NCBI RefSeq assembly: GCF_002087335.1
Contig: NZ_MWVJ01000074.1
Span: forward strand, 1 to 64,000
Source of the DNA: Pseudophaeobacter leonis
GTDB taxonomy: Bacteria; Pseudomonadota; Alphaproteobacteria; Rhodobacterales; Rhodobacteraceae
Reading direction: 5' to 3'
Length of the DNA: 64,000 bases
The translations under genes and the position numbers were made by a program. Positions 35,055 to 42,863 of this stretch are shown piece after piece; within the stretch, counting starts at the first letter, position 1, and every line of letters begins with the position of its first letter. A model generated the notes under the pieces. The model made no database searches, was not told the DNA's origin, and saw nothing but the letters and a program-made list of their open reading frames with translations.

Positions 35055-36232
35055 GCAAGCGGCGCGTCTTTGACATCAACTTCCCGGCGGATCCACCGGC
35101 CTCCCCTGCCCCATCGCAGCCTGCTGCCCCTGCCCCGGATGCCAGCAAAGCTGGAGACACCCAAGCTGAGGCCAGCAAGCCAGAGGCGGCAAGTGTCGCC
35201 GAGGCCCGGCGCGGCCCGATGGCGACGGCGATCTCTGAGAACGCCGAGGCACTAAAAGCGCGGGCGGCGGCAGAGCAAAACATCCGGGCTGAGAACGACC
35301 GGCTGGCGCATGAATTTGTCCGGCTCAAAAAGCTGGGACTGGTGGTGGACCGGATCCCTCTGGATCAGATCTCAACCAGTAAGCTGGTGCGCGACCGGGC
35401 GATTTCGCGCGACCCAGAGCTGGAAGAGCTGAAATCTTCGATCCGCAGTATTGGCCTGTCAAACCCCATCCGGGTCGAAGAGGCTGCCGATGGAGCCTAT
35501 CAATTGGTTCAGGGCTTTCGGCGGCTGTCAGCCTACCGCGCCCTGTTTGAAGAGACCGGCGAGAGCGATTTTGCCACCATCCCGGCCGGCCTGATTGCCA
35601 GGGGCGAAACCCTGCAGGGGCTGTACCGCCGGATGGTGGACGAAAACCTGGTGCGGCGTGACATCTCCTTTGCTGAAATGGCGCAACTCGCGCTGTCCTA
35701 TGCACAAGACCCCGAGACCGGGTGTGATCTGGTAGAAGAGGCCGTGGGCCATCTCTATGCCTCAGCGGGTCGGCAAAAGCGCAGCTACATTCGCCATTTT
35801 GCTGAGCTGCTGGACATGATTGGAGGCGAGTTGCGGTTTGCCGAAGCCATTCCACGGGCGCTTGGTCTCGATCTGAAAAAGAAACTGGCAGAGGATGACA
35901 GCCTGGCTGCGGCTCTTGCGCAGGCCTTGCAACGGGAGGCGGCGCAAACGGCTGAGGCTGAGCTGGCAATCCTGCGCGGGTTTCTTTCAGGCAGTACTGG
36001 CGCAGGTGCGGGTGTCTTGTCAGGCGCGGTGGGTGAAACCCAGGCAAAGGCTGGTGTTGCCAAAACCACCCTGCGCTGTGCTGTCCCCTCGGGGACAGTG
36101 CGCTGTCAGGCGCGCGATGGCCGGGTTGAGCTGGCGATGGACCGGGATTTTTCGGTGATTGATCGCTACCGCCTTGAAACGGCGATCACCGCGTTCTTTG
36201 CTGCTTTGGAGCAAACGGATCCCTCGGAATGA
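35051..36232 (+). CDS. parB: ParB-type centromere-binding protein
   Basis: A 393-residue ParB. An Ala/Pro-rich N-terminal 60 residues precedes the ParB/Srx nuclease-like domain at about residues 100-200 (VDRIPLDQISTSKLVRDR, ELEELKSSIRSIGLSNPIRV, YQLVQGFRRLSAYRALFE). A helix-turn-helix region follows (MVDENLVRRDISFAEMAQLA, then AGRQKRSYIRHF). Its start overlaps parA by 4 bases. One palindrome lies within the gene (36082) and a longer one directly after it. ParB should bind these and be moved by ParA. Confidence 0.92.
   Translation: MSKRRVFDINFPADPPASPAPSQPAAPAPDASKAGDTQAEASKPEAASVAEARRGPMATAISENAEALKARAAAEQNIRAENDRLAHEFVRLKKLGLVVDRIPLDQISTSKLVRDRAISRDPELEELKSSIRSIGLSNPIRVEEAADGAYQLVQGFRRLSAYRALFEETGESDFATIPAGLIARGETLQGLYRRMVDENLVRRDISFAEMAQLALSYAQDPETGCDLVEEAVGHLYASAGRQKRSYIRHFAELLDMIGGELRFAEAIPRALGLDLKKKLAEDDSLAAALAQALQREAAQTAEAELAILRGFLSGSTGAGAGVLSGAVGETQAKAGVAKTTLRCAVPSGTVRCQARDGRVELAMDRDFSVIDRYRLETAITAFFAALEQTDPSE
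36082..36097. repeat. parS-like palindrome, copy 3 (inside parB)
   Basis: TGTCCCCTCGGGGACA has full arms with a non-palindromic TC centre, and extends to 18 bp with a flanking C and G. In parB it is read as AVPSGTV, the same codon phase as the copy in parA. Confidence 0.65.
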
Positions 36233-36320
36233 GAGGCTGCACTGAGTTGCGAGGCTGATACCTTAGGGTCCGGGTTCGGCACGTATTTGGCGCGATGTCG
36301 CAAAAGAGAGCGAACTTGAT

Positions 36321-36372
36321 CCCACAACAAAAAGAGGCTGTCCCCGCGGGGACAGCCTCTTTTTGTTGTGGG
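36321..36372. terminator. 52-bp perfect palindrome: bidirectional terminator containing parS-like copy 4
   Basis: The two 26-base arms match perfectly. The centre (36339-36354) is TGTCCCCGCGGGGACA. The outer part pairs AAAAAGAGGC with GCCTCTTTTT, so each strand ends its hairpin in a T-rich run. It lies between the convergent parB and YceI-OmpA genes, so it can stop transcription both ways as well as bind the partition protein. Confidence 0.75.
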
Positions 36373-36411
36373 CGATTTTTCCAGTGGGCGCCTCTAATTG
36401 CGCCCTTTGGT

Positions 36412-37453
36412 TCAGTTTTGAACTTTGAAGTCAATGCGCCGGTTCTTGGCGCGGTTCTGCGCATTGGTGTTTGGCACCAATGGGTCGGCCTCACCATATC
36501 CAATGGGCTTTAGGCGATCGGCATCGATACCTTTTGCCGAAAGATATTTCACCACAGCATTGGCGCGACGTTGGCTGAGACGGCTATTGGCGGCGGCACT
36601 GCCAACATCATCTGTGTGGCCGCCGACCTCAATGACCATGTCCGGGCAGCGGCTGATGATGTCCAACAGGTTGTCCAGAAAACTGATGGACCCCCGATCC
36701 GGTTGCGCATTGCCGTCGCCAAACGTCACACTGCGGCTGCGGGACAGAATGTCGAACCGCCCAAGACAGGCCTCGCGGCTGAAGTCACCACTGGTCTCAA
36801 GCGCGGCTTTTGCGCCAGTCGTTGCAGTCGCGCCGGGCTGCGGAGTGCCGGGGGCGCGGCGATCAAAAGTGAGGTTCAGGTTGACGATCCCAAGCGGGGT
36901 AATGGTGACGCTTGCGGCCTCTTGCAGGTTTTTCGCGCCCCTCCATCAGGTTGAAATCCTTGAGCTGCAAAATGACGGGATTGAGGGTCGAGATATTGAT
37001 CCGGTCGTTGCTCAAAAGCGTCACGGCCACCTCGGCCACCAGCTCAACATCCACGCCATGCAGGTTCAGGGTCACCGGCAAGGCAATCACCTTGCGGCGC
37101 AGGCTTGGCAGATCCTGTAGCGGCACCGGGTCAATAACGGCTGTCACGGTGGCTTCGGGATGGGCGAAGGTCTCAAAAAACAAAAAGCGCATACGCACGT
37201 TGCGCAGGTCGATTTTGGTATCAACAGAGTCCAGTGCCACAACAAGCTGTGCGACGCCGCTCTGGGTGATTTGTCCGCTGATGGCGGCAAACTGGCTGGT
37301 CTCTGCCACCGTGTCTTTTTTTACGGACAAAAAGGTGATGGCCGACGCGGCAGGGTCCAGCTGCCAGCCGTGTTCAAACGGGTCTGCCGCAAACAGGGGA
37401 CGCGCAAAAAGAAACATTAGGACTAGGAGGGGCTGAAGAAATTGACGTACCAT
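36412..37453 (-). pseudogene. YceI-like / OmpA C-terminal domain fusion, frameshifted
   Basis: When repaired it is about 346 residues. A signal peptide (LQPLLVLMFLFARPLFAAD) is followed by a YceI-type lipid-binding beta barrel (WQLDPAASAITFLSVKK, RNVRMRFLFFETFAHPEATV, PVTLNLHGV). A linker and an OmpA C-terminal peptidoglycan-binding domain come next (IEVGGHTDDVGSAAANSRLS, then QRRANAVVKYL, ending in NRRIDFKV). One extra G in a GGGG run at about 36941 splits DFNLMEG from AKNLQEAASVTITPLG. It is probably periplasmic, attached to the cell wall. It faces away from the caspase-like gene and shares its upstream region. Confidence 0.82.
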
Positions 37454-37608
37454 GATAAATCACTCATTCTAGGAATTAAATTGGATGCCCAGTAAATGGG
37501 GTGCCCAGTGAGGGCCTGAACCGGGTAGCATCATTTGATTAACGGAAATCCTGGATGATATTGCAAGGGTTGCCTGCACTGGCAGGGAAAATCCTCAATA
37601 AGTTGAGG

Positions 37609-37624
37609 TGTCCCCACGGGGACA
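37609..37624. repeat. parS-like palindrome, copy 5 (variant)
   Basis: TGTCCCCACGGGGACA has full arms with an AC centre, 36 bases before the GTG start of the caspase-like gene. It is the most distant copy from parB and may mark the edge of the partition region or touch the promoter. Confidence 0.6.
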
Positions 37625-37644
37625 AATATTTGGAGAATGCTGTC

Positions 37645-39153
37645 GTGAATGGTTTTTGGGCAAAATACCTGTTTCAGATTTTTGCCATTTCATGCCTCTT
37701 TGCAGGCGGGCTGCGGGCTGCCGAGGAAGACGGGCCAGCTCGTTTGGCCCTGGTCATTGGGAACTCGTCCTACGGCACGGTCGCGGCCCTTGATAATCCG
37801 GTCCATGATGCAAAATTGATAGCCAAGACACTGGAAAATCTAGGATTTTCCGTCTCACTGGCGGTTGATCTTGGCCAGGTTGAGATGAAGCGGGCCCTTG
37901 CGCAGTTTGGCCGTGAACTGCGGGCCTCGGGCAGTGATACCACCGGGTTGTTCTACTACGCAGGCCACGGGGTGCAAAGTTTTGGCAACAACTATTTGCT
38001 GCCGGGGGACGTCGCGCTGTCTGATGCGGCGGATCTTGATCTCATGGCAGTAGAAGCCCAAACGGTTTTGCGCCAGATGGCCTCGGCACGCAATCGCACC
38101 AATCTGGTGATTCTTGATGCCTGCCGAAACAACCCTTTTGAAAATATCGCTGATCTGGACGAAAGCGGCCTTGCCGAAATGAAGGCTCCAACGGGAACCT
38201 TCCTTGCCTATGCAACAGCGCCGGGCAGCGTGGCGCTGGACGGGGAGGGGGGCAACAGCCCCTTTACACAGGCCGTGGCAGAGCAGATTGTGGTGCCGGG
38301 CCTGCCAATTGAACAGGCCTTCAAAGAGGTGCGGCGGGCTGTACTGGACCAGAGCCAGGGGCTGCAAACGCCCTGGGATACCTCCTCATTGGTGAGTGAT
38401 TTTGTGTTTGCGGCGGCCCCGGAAGCCCCTGTTCTTAGCTCCGCCGAGGCGGAAGAGCTGCAGTTGTGGCGTTCGGTCAGCGCATCGCGAGACCCGGTTC
38501 AGCTGATGCTGTTTTTGCGGGGGTTCGCTGATGGGGTTTATGCGACTGAGGCGCGCAGCTTACTGGCCGAAGTTATGGCAGAAGAGCTCTCTACCGGGGT
38601 TGTGGCAAAACCGCAGGCTCCGGCGGGGCCGGACGAGGCCGAAACAGCCCTGTTCAAAGCGGCGCAGCAGGACGGTGCTTTGGCGGCCTATGAGGCCTAC
38701 CTGCAGAGCTACCCCGCAGGGACCTATGCAGAAATTGCCCATACAGAGATTGCGGCCCTGAAGGCAGGAGAGGGCAAGGATCCGGTTGGCAGGGAAGAAG
38801 AGGTGGTGCCTCCGGTTCAAGCTGCGCAAGCCGAGCCTGCACCTGCGCACCCTGAGGCGGGGCCATTGACCTATGCGAGCCCTCTGGTGTCTGAGCTGGA
38901 ACAGATCAATGGGTTGAGCCTGGCGGAGATTATTGATCAGTCGCCGATTTTCCCGCCGATTGAAGGATTGCCAGAGAGCTATTGGAAATCGCAGTCCTGT
39001 AGCTCTTGCCACCAGTGGAACCGGGAACGTCTGTGCGAACAGGCGAATACCTATCTGAGCCTCAATATGCAGCGATCCCTGAACAAACAGCATCCCTTTG
39101 GCGGCGTGTTGAAACGAAACCTGAAATCCTGGGCTGCCGGAGGCTGCCAGTGA
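37645..39153 (+). CDS. Secreted caspase-like (C14) protein with C-terminal CxxCH motif
   Basis: A 502-residue protein. I choose the GTG start because it gives a standard signal peptide (FQIFAISCLFAGGLRA) and has GGAG upstream. An ATG 90 bases earlier is possible. The caspase domain follows (RLALVIGNSSYGTVAALDNP). The catalytic His is in YYAGHGV (about His108) and the Cys in VILDACRNNPF (about Cys160). SPFTQAVAEQI closes the domain. A linker and a Pro/Ala-rich stretch lead to a C-terminal motif SCSSCHQWNRERLC that fits a haem-c CxxCH site or a small disulfide knot. It lies between the YceI-OmpA gene and the ExbBD-type operon. Confidence 0.88.
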   Translation: MNGFWAKYLFQIFAISCLFAGGLRAAEEDGPARLALVIGNSSYGTVAALDNPVHDAKLIAKTLENLGFSVSLAVDLGQVEMKRALAQFGRELRASGSDTTGLFYYAGHGVQSFGNNYLLPGDVALSDAADLDLMAVEAQTVLRQMASARNRTNLVILDACRNNPFENIADLDESGLAEMKAPTGTFLAYATAPGSVALDGEGGNSPFTQAVAEQIVVPGLPIEQAFKEVRRAVLDQSQGLQTPWDTSSLVSDFVFAAAPEAPVLSSAEAEELQLWRSVSASRDPVQLMLFLRGFADGVYATEARSLLAEVMAEELSTGVVAKPQAPAGPDEAETALFKAAQQDGALAAYEAYLQSYPAGTYAEIAHTEIAALKAGEGKDPVGREEEVVPPVQAAQAEPAPAHPEAGPLTYASPLVSELEQINGLSLAEIIDQSPIFPPIEGLPESYWKSQSCSSCHQWNRERLCEQANTYLSLNMQRSLNKQHPFGGVLKRNLKSWAAGGCQ

Positions 39154-39291
39154 GTTTGCGCCCGTAAGCGGGGCCGCGCCTTTTCTGAAAAAACCATTGG
39201 TCCTTACCCTCCCGCAATTTCGGCAGAGGGGAGCGCTCCCGGCCCAAGATTGGACAATCACAGATTGCCCTGCCTTCGTTGGGCCGGGCAC

Positions 39292-39306
39292 CCCGCCAAA
39301 GGCGGG
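39292..39306. terminator. Short hairpin between convergent caspase-like and TonB-like genes
   Basis: CCCGCC-AAA-GGCGGG lies about 11 bases past the leftward TonB-like gene stop. There is no T-run, so it is at best a weak terminator. The 163-base gap holds nothing else that I recognise. Confidence 0.35.
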
Positions 39307-39316
39307 CTGCAGATAT

Positions 39317-40849
39317 TCACTCGGCCTGTGTTTCGATCAGGAAATACACCCACTCCCCTTTGAAATCAGTATCTTGAGCCTTGGCCCTGGCAATTTGCTC
39401 CCGCAAGAAATCGAGATAGGCAGGAGCGGCCTCGATCAAGGGGCGGTGCCCTGCATAGAGAGGCGATGAGGCTGCAAAGGCGACGGCAATTTCCTGACCA
39501 TAAGGCGGGCCAACGGTGATTTGTAGGCCAGGGTCCCCCGCAGATTTGGTGCCGATGCGCAGAGCGCTTTTGGGTGGCGACAGCTGTAGCGCAACTGTGG
39601 CATTGGGGCTAAGGTGGATAACATCGCCCGCGGCATCAAAATAGTCGACATAGAGGTAGGCGGGGTAGTCCGGTGCTGTCAGGTCGAAGAACAGTTTTTC
39701 TCCACCGCTATAGGACAGTACCCGGGCCTGAGCATCCGCGCCGAGCAGTAAAGGGTTGGTGATCTGGTCGGTGCTTTGTGGCAGGCCGACTGTGGAGATC
39801 CCCGAGAGGGCGCCACACTGAGGCCGGGGCAAGAGGCGCATCTGGTCAGACACAGCGATGTCGCGGCCCATCTGAGCCTGCAACGCCGCCAGCACCGGCG
39901 CGCGCAGGCCGTTGTCTGGCAAGTGCCCGCGCAGCTCCAGCACCGCGGTTTCCGGGTCAAAAGAGAGTTGCAACCGGGCACAGGGCACAGCACTTAACAG
40001 GCCTGCGAGCCCATCGCGCACCTCTGCGGCCTGTCCCGCAAGATCGCCGGGCCTGGTGAAGCTCTGGAACGCGGCGAGCGACACTGGATCGACCTCATTG
40101 GTGTCGCCGCCCTGAAAGGCCAGCGCGGCGGTGATGCTGCTGGCCTGCGGGCTGCTATGTGCCAAAGCCTGCGATTGGGACGGCGCCTCTGCCATAGGCT
40201 GGGCGACCGCATCTGCTGCAGCAAAAACCACGGGGGTAGGATCAGGTGAAACCGGTGCTGTTGCGCTGGAACTTGGTGCACTTGAAACAGCACTACTGAG
40301 ATCCGGCGCAACCGGTTTTGTGGCGTTGGGGCTTGGTGTTGCCACAGCTGCACTGGTCACATTTGGGGCGACTGGTCTCGCTGCTCGCAGCTCTGGCAGT
40401 GCGCTGAGCAGGTTTTGCGGGGAGGGCGCGCGTGCGGGAACAGGCTGGGCTGCGGGTCGCGGGCTGAGCGCGGCACTCTGGGGCGGCGGGGCTGCGGCCA
40501 ATTGTGCGGCTGAAACTCTTGCAGGATTGAGGGTTTCAGCTACGGCAGGCTTTGTCACCGCCACTGTCTGCGGCACGGCTCCGGCGCTGAGGCTGTCGCT
40601 TGTTGCTGCAACCTGCTTGCCGGGCTCAGCCGCGGCTGTCTGTTCCTGGGCCTGGCTGCGGGTGACTTTGTGGGAGGACAGCGTGAGGGCGCTTTGGGGG
40701 CTGGGCTGTTGGGGCAGCGGGTCAGGGGTGAGGAAGGGCAACAGCCCGGCCAGGACTGCAAGATGTGCGCAGAGTGACCCGGCAAGGCCCAGGGCCCAAA
40801 TTGAAGGCCCTGAAACGAATGGCCCCGAAACGAATGACCTGCGCGTCAT
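39317..40849 (-). CDS. TonB-like protein with DUF4384-type C-terminal domain
   Basis: A 510-residue protein with one N-terminal membrane anchor (WALGLAGSLCAHLAVLAGLL). A long Ala/Pro/Ser-rich region (about 50-235) could span the periplasm, as TonB and TolA linkers do. A folded part from about 260 includes RLQLSFDPETAVLELRGHLP. The C-terminal stretch SYSGGEKLFFDLTAPDYPAY, then LYVDYFDAAGDVIHLSPN, matches the DUF4384 pattern, a domain often found with caspase-like or kinase proteins. It overlaps exbD by 4 bases and is the last gene of the ExbBD operon. It is likely the element driven by the motor. Confidence 0.75.
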   Translation of the reverse strand: MTRRSFVSGPFVSGPSIWALGLAGSLCAHLAVLAGLLPFLTPDPLPQQPSPQSALTLSSHKVTRSQAQEQTAAAEPGKQVAATSDSLSAGAVPQTVAVTKPAVAETLNPARVSAAQLAAAPPPQSAALSPRPAAQPVPARAPSPQNLLSALPELRAARPVAPNVTSAAVATPSPNATKPVAPDLSSAVSSAPSSSATAPVSPDPTPVVFAAADAVAQPMAEAPSQSQALAHSSPQASSITAALAFQGGDTNEVDPVSLAAFQSFTRPGDLAGQAAEVRDGLAGLLSAVPCARLQLSFDPETAVLELRGHLPDNGLRAPVLAALQAQMGRDIAVSDQMRLLPRPQCGALSGISTVGLPQSTDQITNPLLLGADAQARVLSYSGGEKLFFDLTAPDYPAYLYVDYFDAAGDVIHLSPNATVALQLSPPKSALRIGTKSAGDPGLQITVGPPYGQEIAVAFAASSPLYAGHRPLIEAAPAYLDFLREQIARAKAQDTDFKGEWVYFLIETQAE

Positions 40850-41265
40850 GGCTGCCCTCGCACAGAGCGTTCAGGGGTGACAACAAGCACCACATCCAGA
40901 AAGCCAAGGGCCTCTGCCTGGCTGACCTGAGGCAAAACATGGCGCAGATCAGCATCCCGGTGGGCATTTATCCGCAAGCGCATCTCGGGCTTTTGCGCCA
41001 ATTGGCTTGCCAGTGCGGCAGGCAGATCAGTCTTGGTGATCTCAGTGCCATCCAGAGCCAGATCGCCGTCCTGAGAGATTGCCAATGTGATGCCGCCTGC
41101 GGGCATGTCCCTGCCGGTTTGCGCCTGAGGTGGGGCGACGTCAAAGGGCGCGGTTGCATCCATGCGTCCGATCAACATGAAAAACACCAGCAGGAAAAAA
41201 ACCACATCTATCAGTGCGATAATGGTTTCCGACTGAGGATTTCGGGGCCTGCGTTTTAGCTTCAT
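40846..41265 (-). CDS. ExbD/TolR-family protein, second copy
   Basis: A 139-residue motor protein with one membrane helix near the N-terminus (TIIALIDVVFFLLVFFMLIG) that contains the proton-carrying Asp in ALIDVVFFLLVFFM. A periplasmic domain follows. It overlaps the other exbD copy and the TonB-like gene by 4 bases each. Two ExbD paralogues in one operon suggest a heteromeric rotor stalk. Confidence 0.9.
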   Translation of the reverse strand: MKLKRRPRNPQSETIIALIDVVFFLLVFFMLIGRMDATAPFDVAPPQAQTGRDMPAGGITLAISQDGDLALDGTEITKTDLPAALASQLAQKPEMRLRINAHRDADLRHVLPQVSQAEALGFLDVVLVVTPERSVRGQP

Positions 41266-41672
41266 TGCCGGGCCTCCAGTCGCAAAACACGCATGTTTTG
41301 AACGCCGGCTGTGGCGGCCAGATCCATCAGCGAAATCAGCGCCTGCGTCGGAGCTGATCCGGAGGGCAGAATGACCATCTGCGCCGTCGGATCTTCTTCC
41401 AGCGCCTTTTGAAGTATCTGAGCCAAGGCCGGCGGCGACAGGGCCTCGCCACGCAGGCTGGGGGTGCCATCTGCCTGAAGACGGATCATCAGCCGAACCT
41501 CTGGTGTCTTACTGGCGGCTGCGGCACCCTCGGCTGGGCGCAGGGCCGGGATCATATCGAGGTTCAGATAGGTCGACGTCACCATGAAAAACACCAGCAA
41601 GATCAGCATCACGTCGATCATTGGCACCAGAGAAATCAGGGCAGAGGGGCGCTTGCGGCGGCTCAGGATCAT
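41262..41672 (-). CDS. ExbD/TolR-family protein, first copy
   Basis: A 136-residue protein with the helix ISLVPMIDVMLILLVFFMVT, including the conserved Asp in PMIDVML, then a periplasmic domain (VRLMIRLQADGTPSLRGEAL). The charged N-terminus RRKRPSA is cytoplasmic. It lies directly after exbB (15-base gap). It differs clearly from the second copy, so this is an old duplication. Confidence 0.92.
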   Translation of the reverse strand: MILSRRKRPSALISLVPMIDVMLILLVFFMVTSTYLNLDMIPALRPAEGAAAASKTPEVRLMIRLQADGTPSLRGEALSPPALAQILQKALEEDPTAQMVILPSGSAPTQALISLMDLAATAGVQNMRVLRLEARQ

Positions 41673-41687
41673 GCTGAGCTCCGCGCT

Positions 41688-42303
41688 CTACCGGGCATGA
41701 TCCGCCAGCATCAGCCGCCCGACTGCGCTTTCGATCATCATGGCCGCAGCGTCGATGCGGGCGGCAAACAGCCCGGCAGCGATGGCGGCCGGGATTGCTA
41801 CTACCAGCCCAGCAGCCGTGGTCAAAAGCGCCTGCCAGATGCCCCCTGCCAGCACCGAAGCATTTGCAGCTCCCTGGGCCAGTTCCAACTCCTGAAAGGA
41901 CTGAATCATGCCCGTCACGGTTCCAAGCAGGCCTAACAGTGGTGAGACCATAGCGATCAGCTCTAACAGCCGGATGAGGCTGTTCATGCGCTGAACTTCT
42001 TCGTTGCCCCGGCGTTCCAACTCGGAGGTCAACACAGGGCCTTGCAGCCCGTCCTGCAGCGAAGACATGGCAAAGATCAAAATCCGGTCCGCCGGAGATT
42101 TCTTTTGCGACTGCGCTCTGTGCCTTGTCGCTGTCGCCTTTTTGCCAAAGGTCAATCGCCTGGCTACGCTGCTCCTTGCCAGAGGTCACCGGCCAGAGCT
42201 GGGCCAGCTTCACCCCGATGACGGTGAGCGAAAGCAGCGAGATCAGCGCCAGAAGGACGATCACCGGGCCGCCGGTTGCGAGGTTTTCCAAGAGACCAGC
42301 CAT
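41688..42303 (-). pseudogene. ExbB/TolQ/MotA-family proton channel protein, frameshifted
   Basis: When repaired it is about 204 residues. The first helix (GGPVIVLLALISLLSLTVIG) is in one frame. The other two (LIAMVSPLLGLLGTVTGMIQ and IWQALLTTAAGLVVAIPAAI) are in the next. Family motifs PLLGLLGTVTGMI and ALLTTAAGLVVAIPA are intact. One extra G at about 42096 in a GGCGG context splits AKEIS from ADRILIFAMSSLQDG. It provides the stator for the two ExbD proteins encoded downstream and converts the proton motive force into movement. Confidence 0.88.
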
Positions 42304-42306
42304 ACC

Positions 42307-42768
42307 CTATTTCACCAACTTTGCAGTGCTGCGGGAGGCCAGATTGAGGATCGCAAAGCAGTCCATTTCTGCCTCGTTCTGCGGCTGACAAGAGGTGACA
42401 TCATGCAGCAGGATCTCGGAAATATTGCCGCAGGTGATCTCTGGAATTTCGAATAATTTCAATGTGGTGCGCTGGACGGGCAGGGGGGAGGCGTCAACCG
42501 AGAGCAGCCTGTCGATTATGCCTTCGCCGTCCAGGATGGCCAAAGACATCTCAAAGCCGGCAAAGCTCTTGCCAGTCTGGTTGCGAAACAAAAAGAAGGC
42601 GCGGCAACCGCCGCCTTCGATCTCTTCCACCTTGTTCAGCTCGACCAGCAGCGGGCCAGTCTCAGTTTGATTGCTCTGGTTGGCCTGACTGATCTGGGGG
42701 GGCATAATCAGGAGCATTGCCGCAAGGCCGGGGCGGATCAGGCGGGAAATACGGGATGTCAAACGCAT
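42307..42768 (-). CDS. Small secreted protein of unknown function
   Basis: A 153-residue protein with a signal peptide (RLIRPGLAAMLLIMPPQISQA) and a mature part with four Cys (GGGCRAFFLFRN, PEITCGNIS, VTSCQPQ, MDCFA), so two disulfides are likely. The pattern CRAFFLFRNQTGKSFAGFEM suggests a beta-sandwich. The ATG giving MRLTSRISR is preceded by GGAG. It lies 4 bases before exbB and is probably a periplasmic partner of the motor. I do not recognise a named family. Confidence 0.7.
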   Translation of the reverse strand: MRLTSRISRLIRPGLAAMLLIMPPQISQANQSNQTETGPLLVELNKVEEIEGGGCRAFFLFRNQTGKSFAGFEMSLAILDGEGIIDRLLSVDASPLPVQRTTLKLFEIPEITCGNISEILLHDVTSCQPQNEAEMDCFAILNLASRSTAKLVK

Positions 42769-42863
42769 CGTGGTCTCCGGGGTTGGGAACAATTATCTGG
42801 TCAATCAGAGGGTCGTTTATCAGGGTGTTTCTCGGGGCCAGTTTGGCGCGCAAAGGCAGGGCT

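Noticed and set aside
36295-36513. Short open frames over the 52-bp palindrome that read QKEAVPAGTASFCC on both strands
   Set aside because: The identical peptide on both strands follows from the palindrome; no ribosome site or conserved extension supports a gene.
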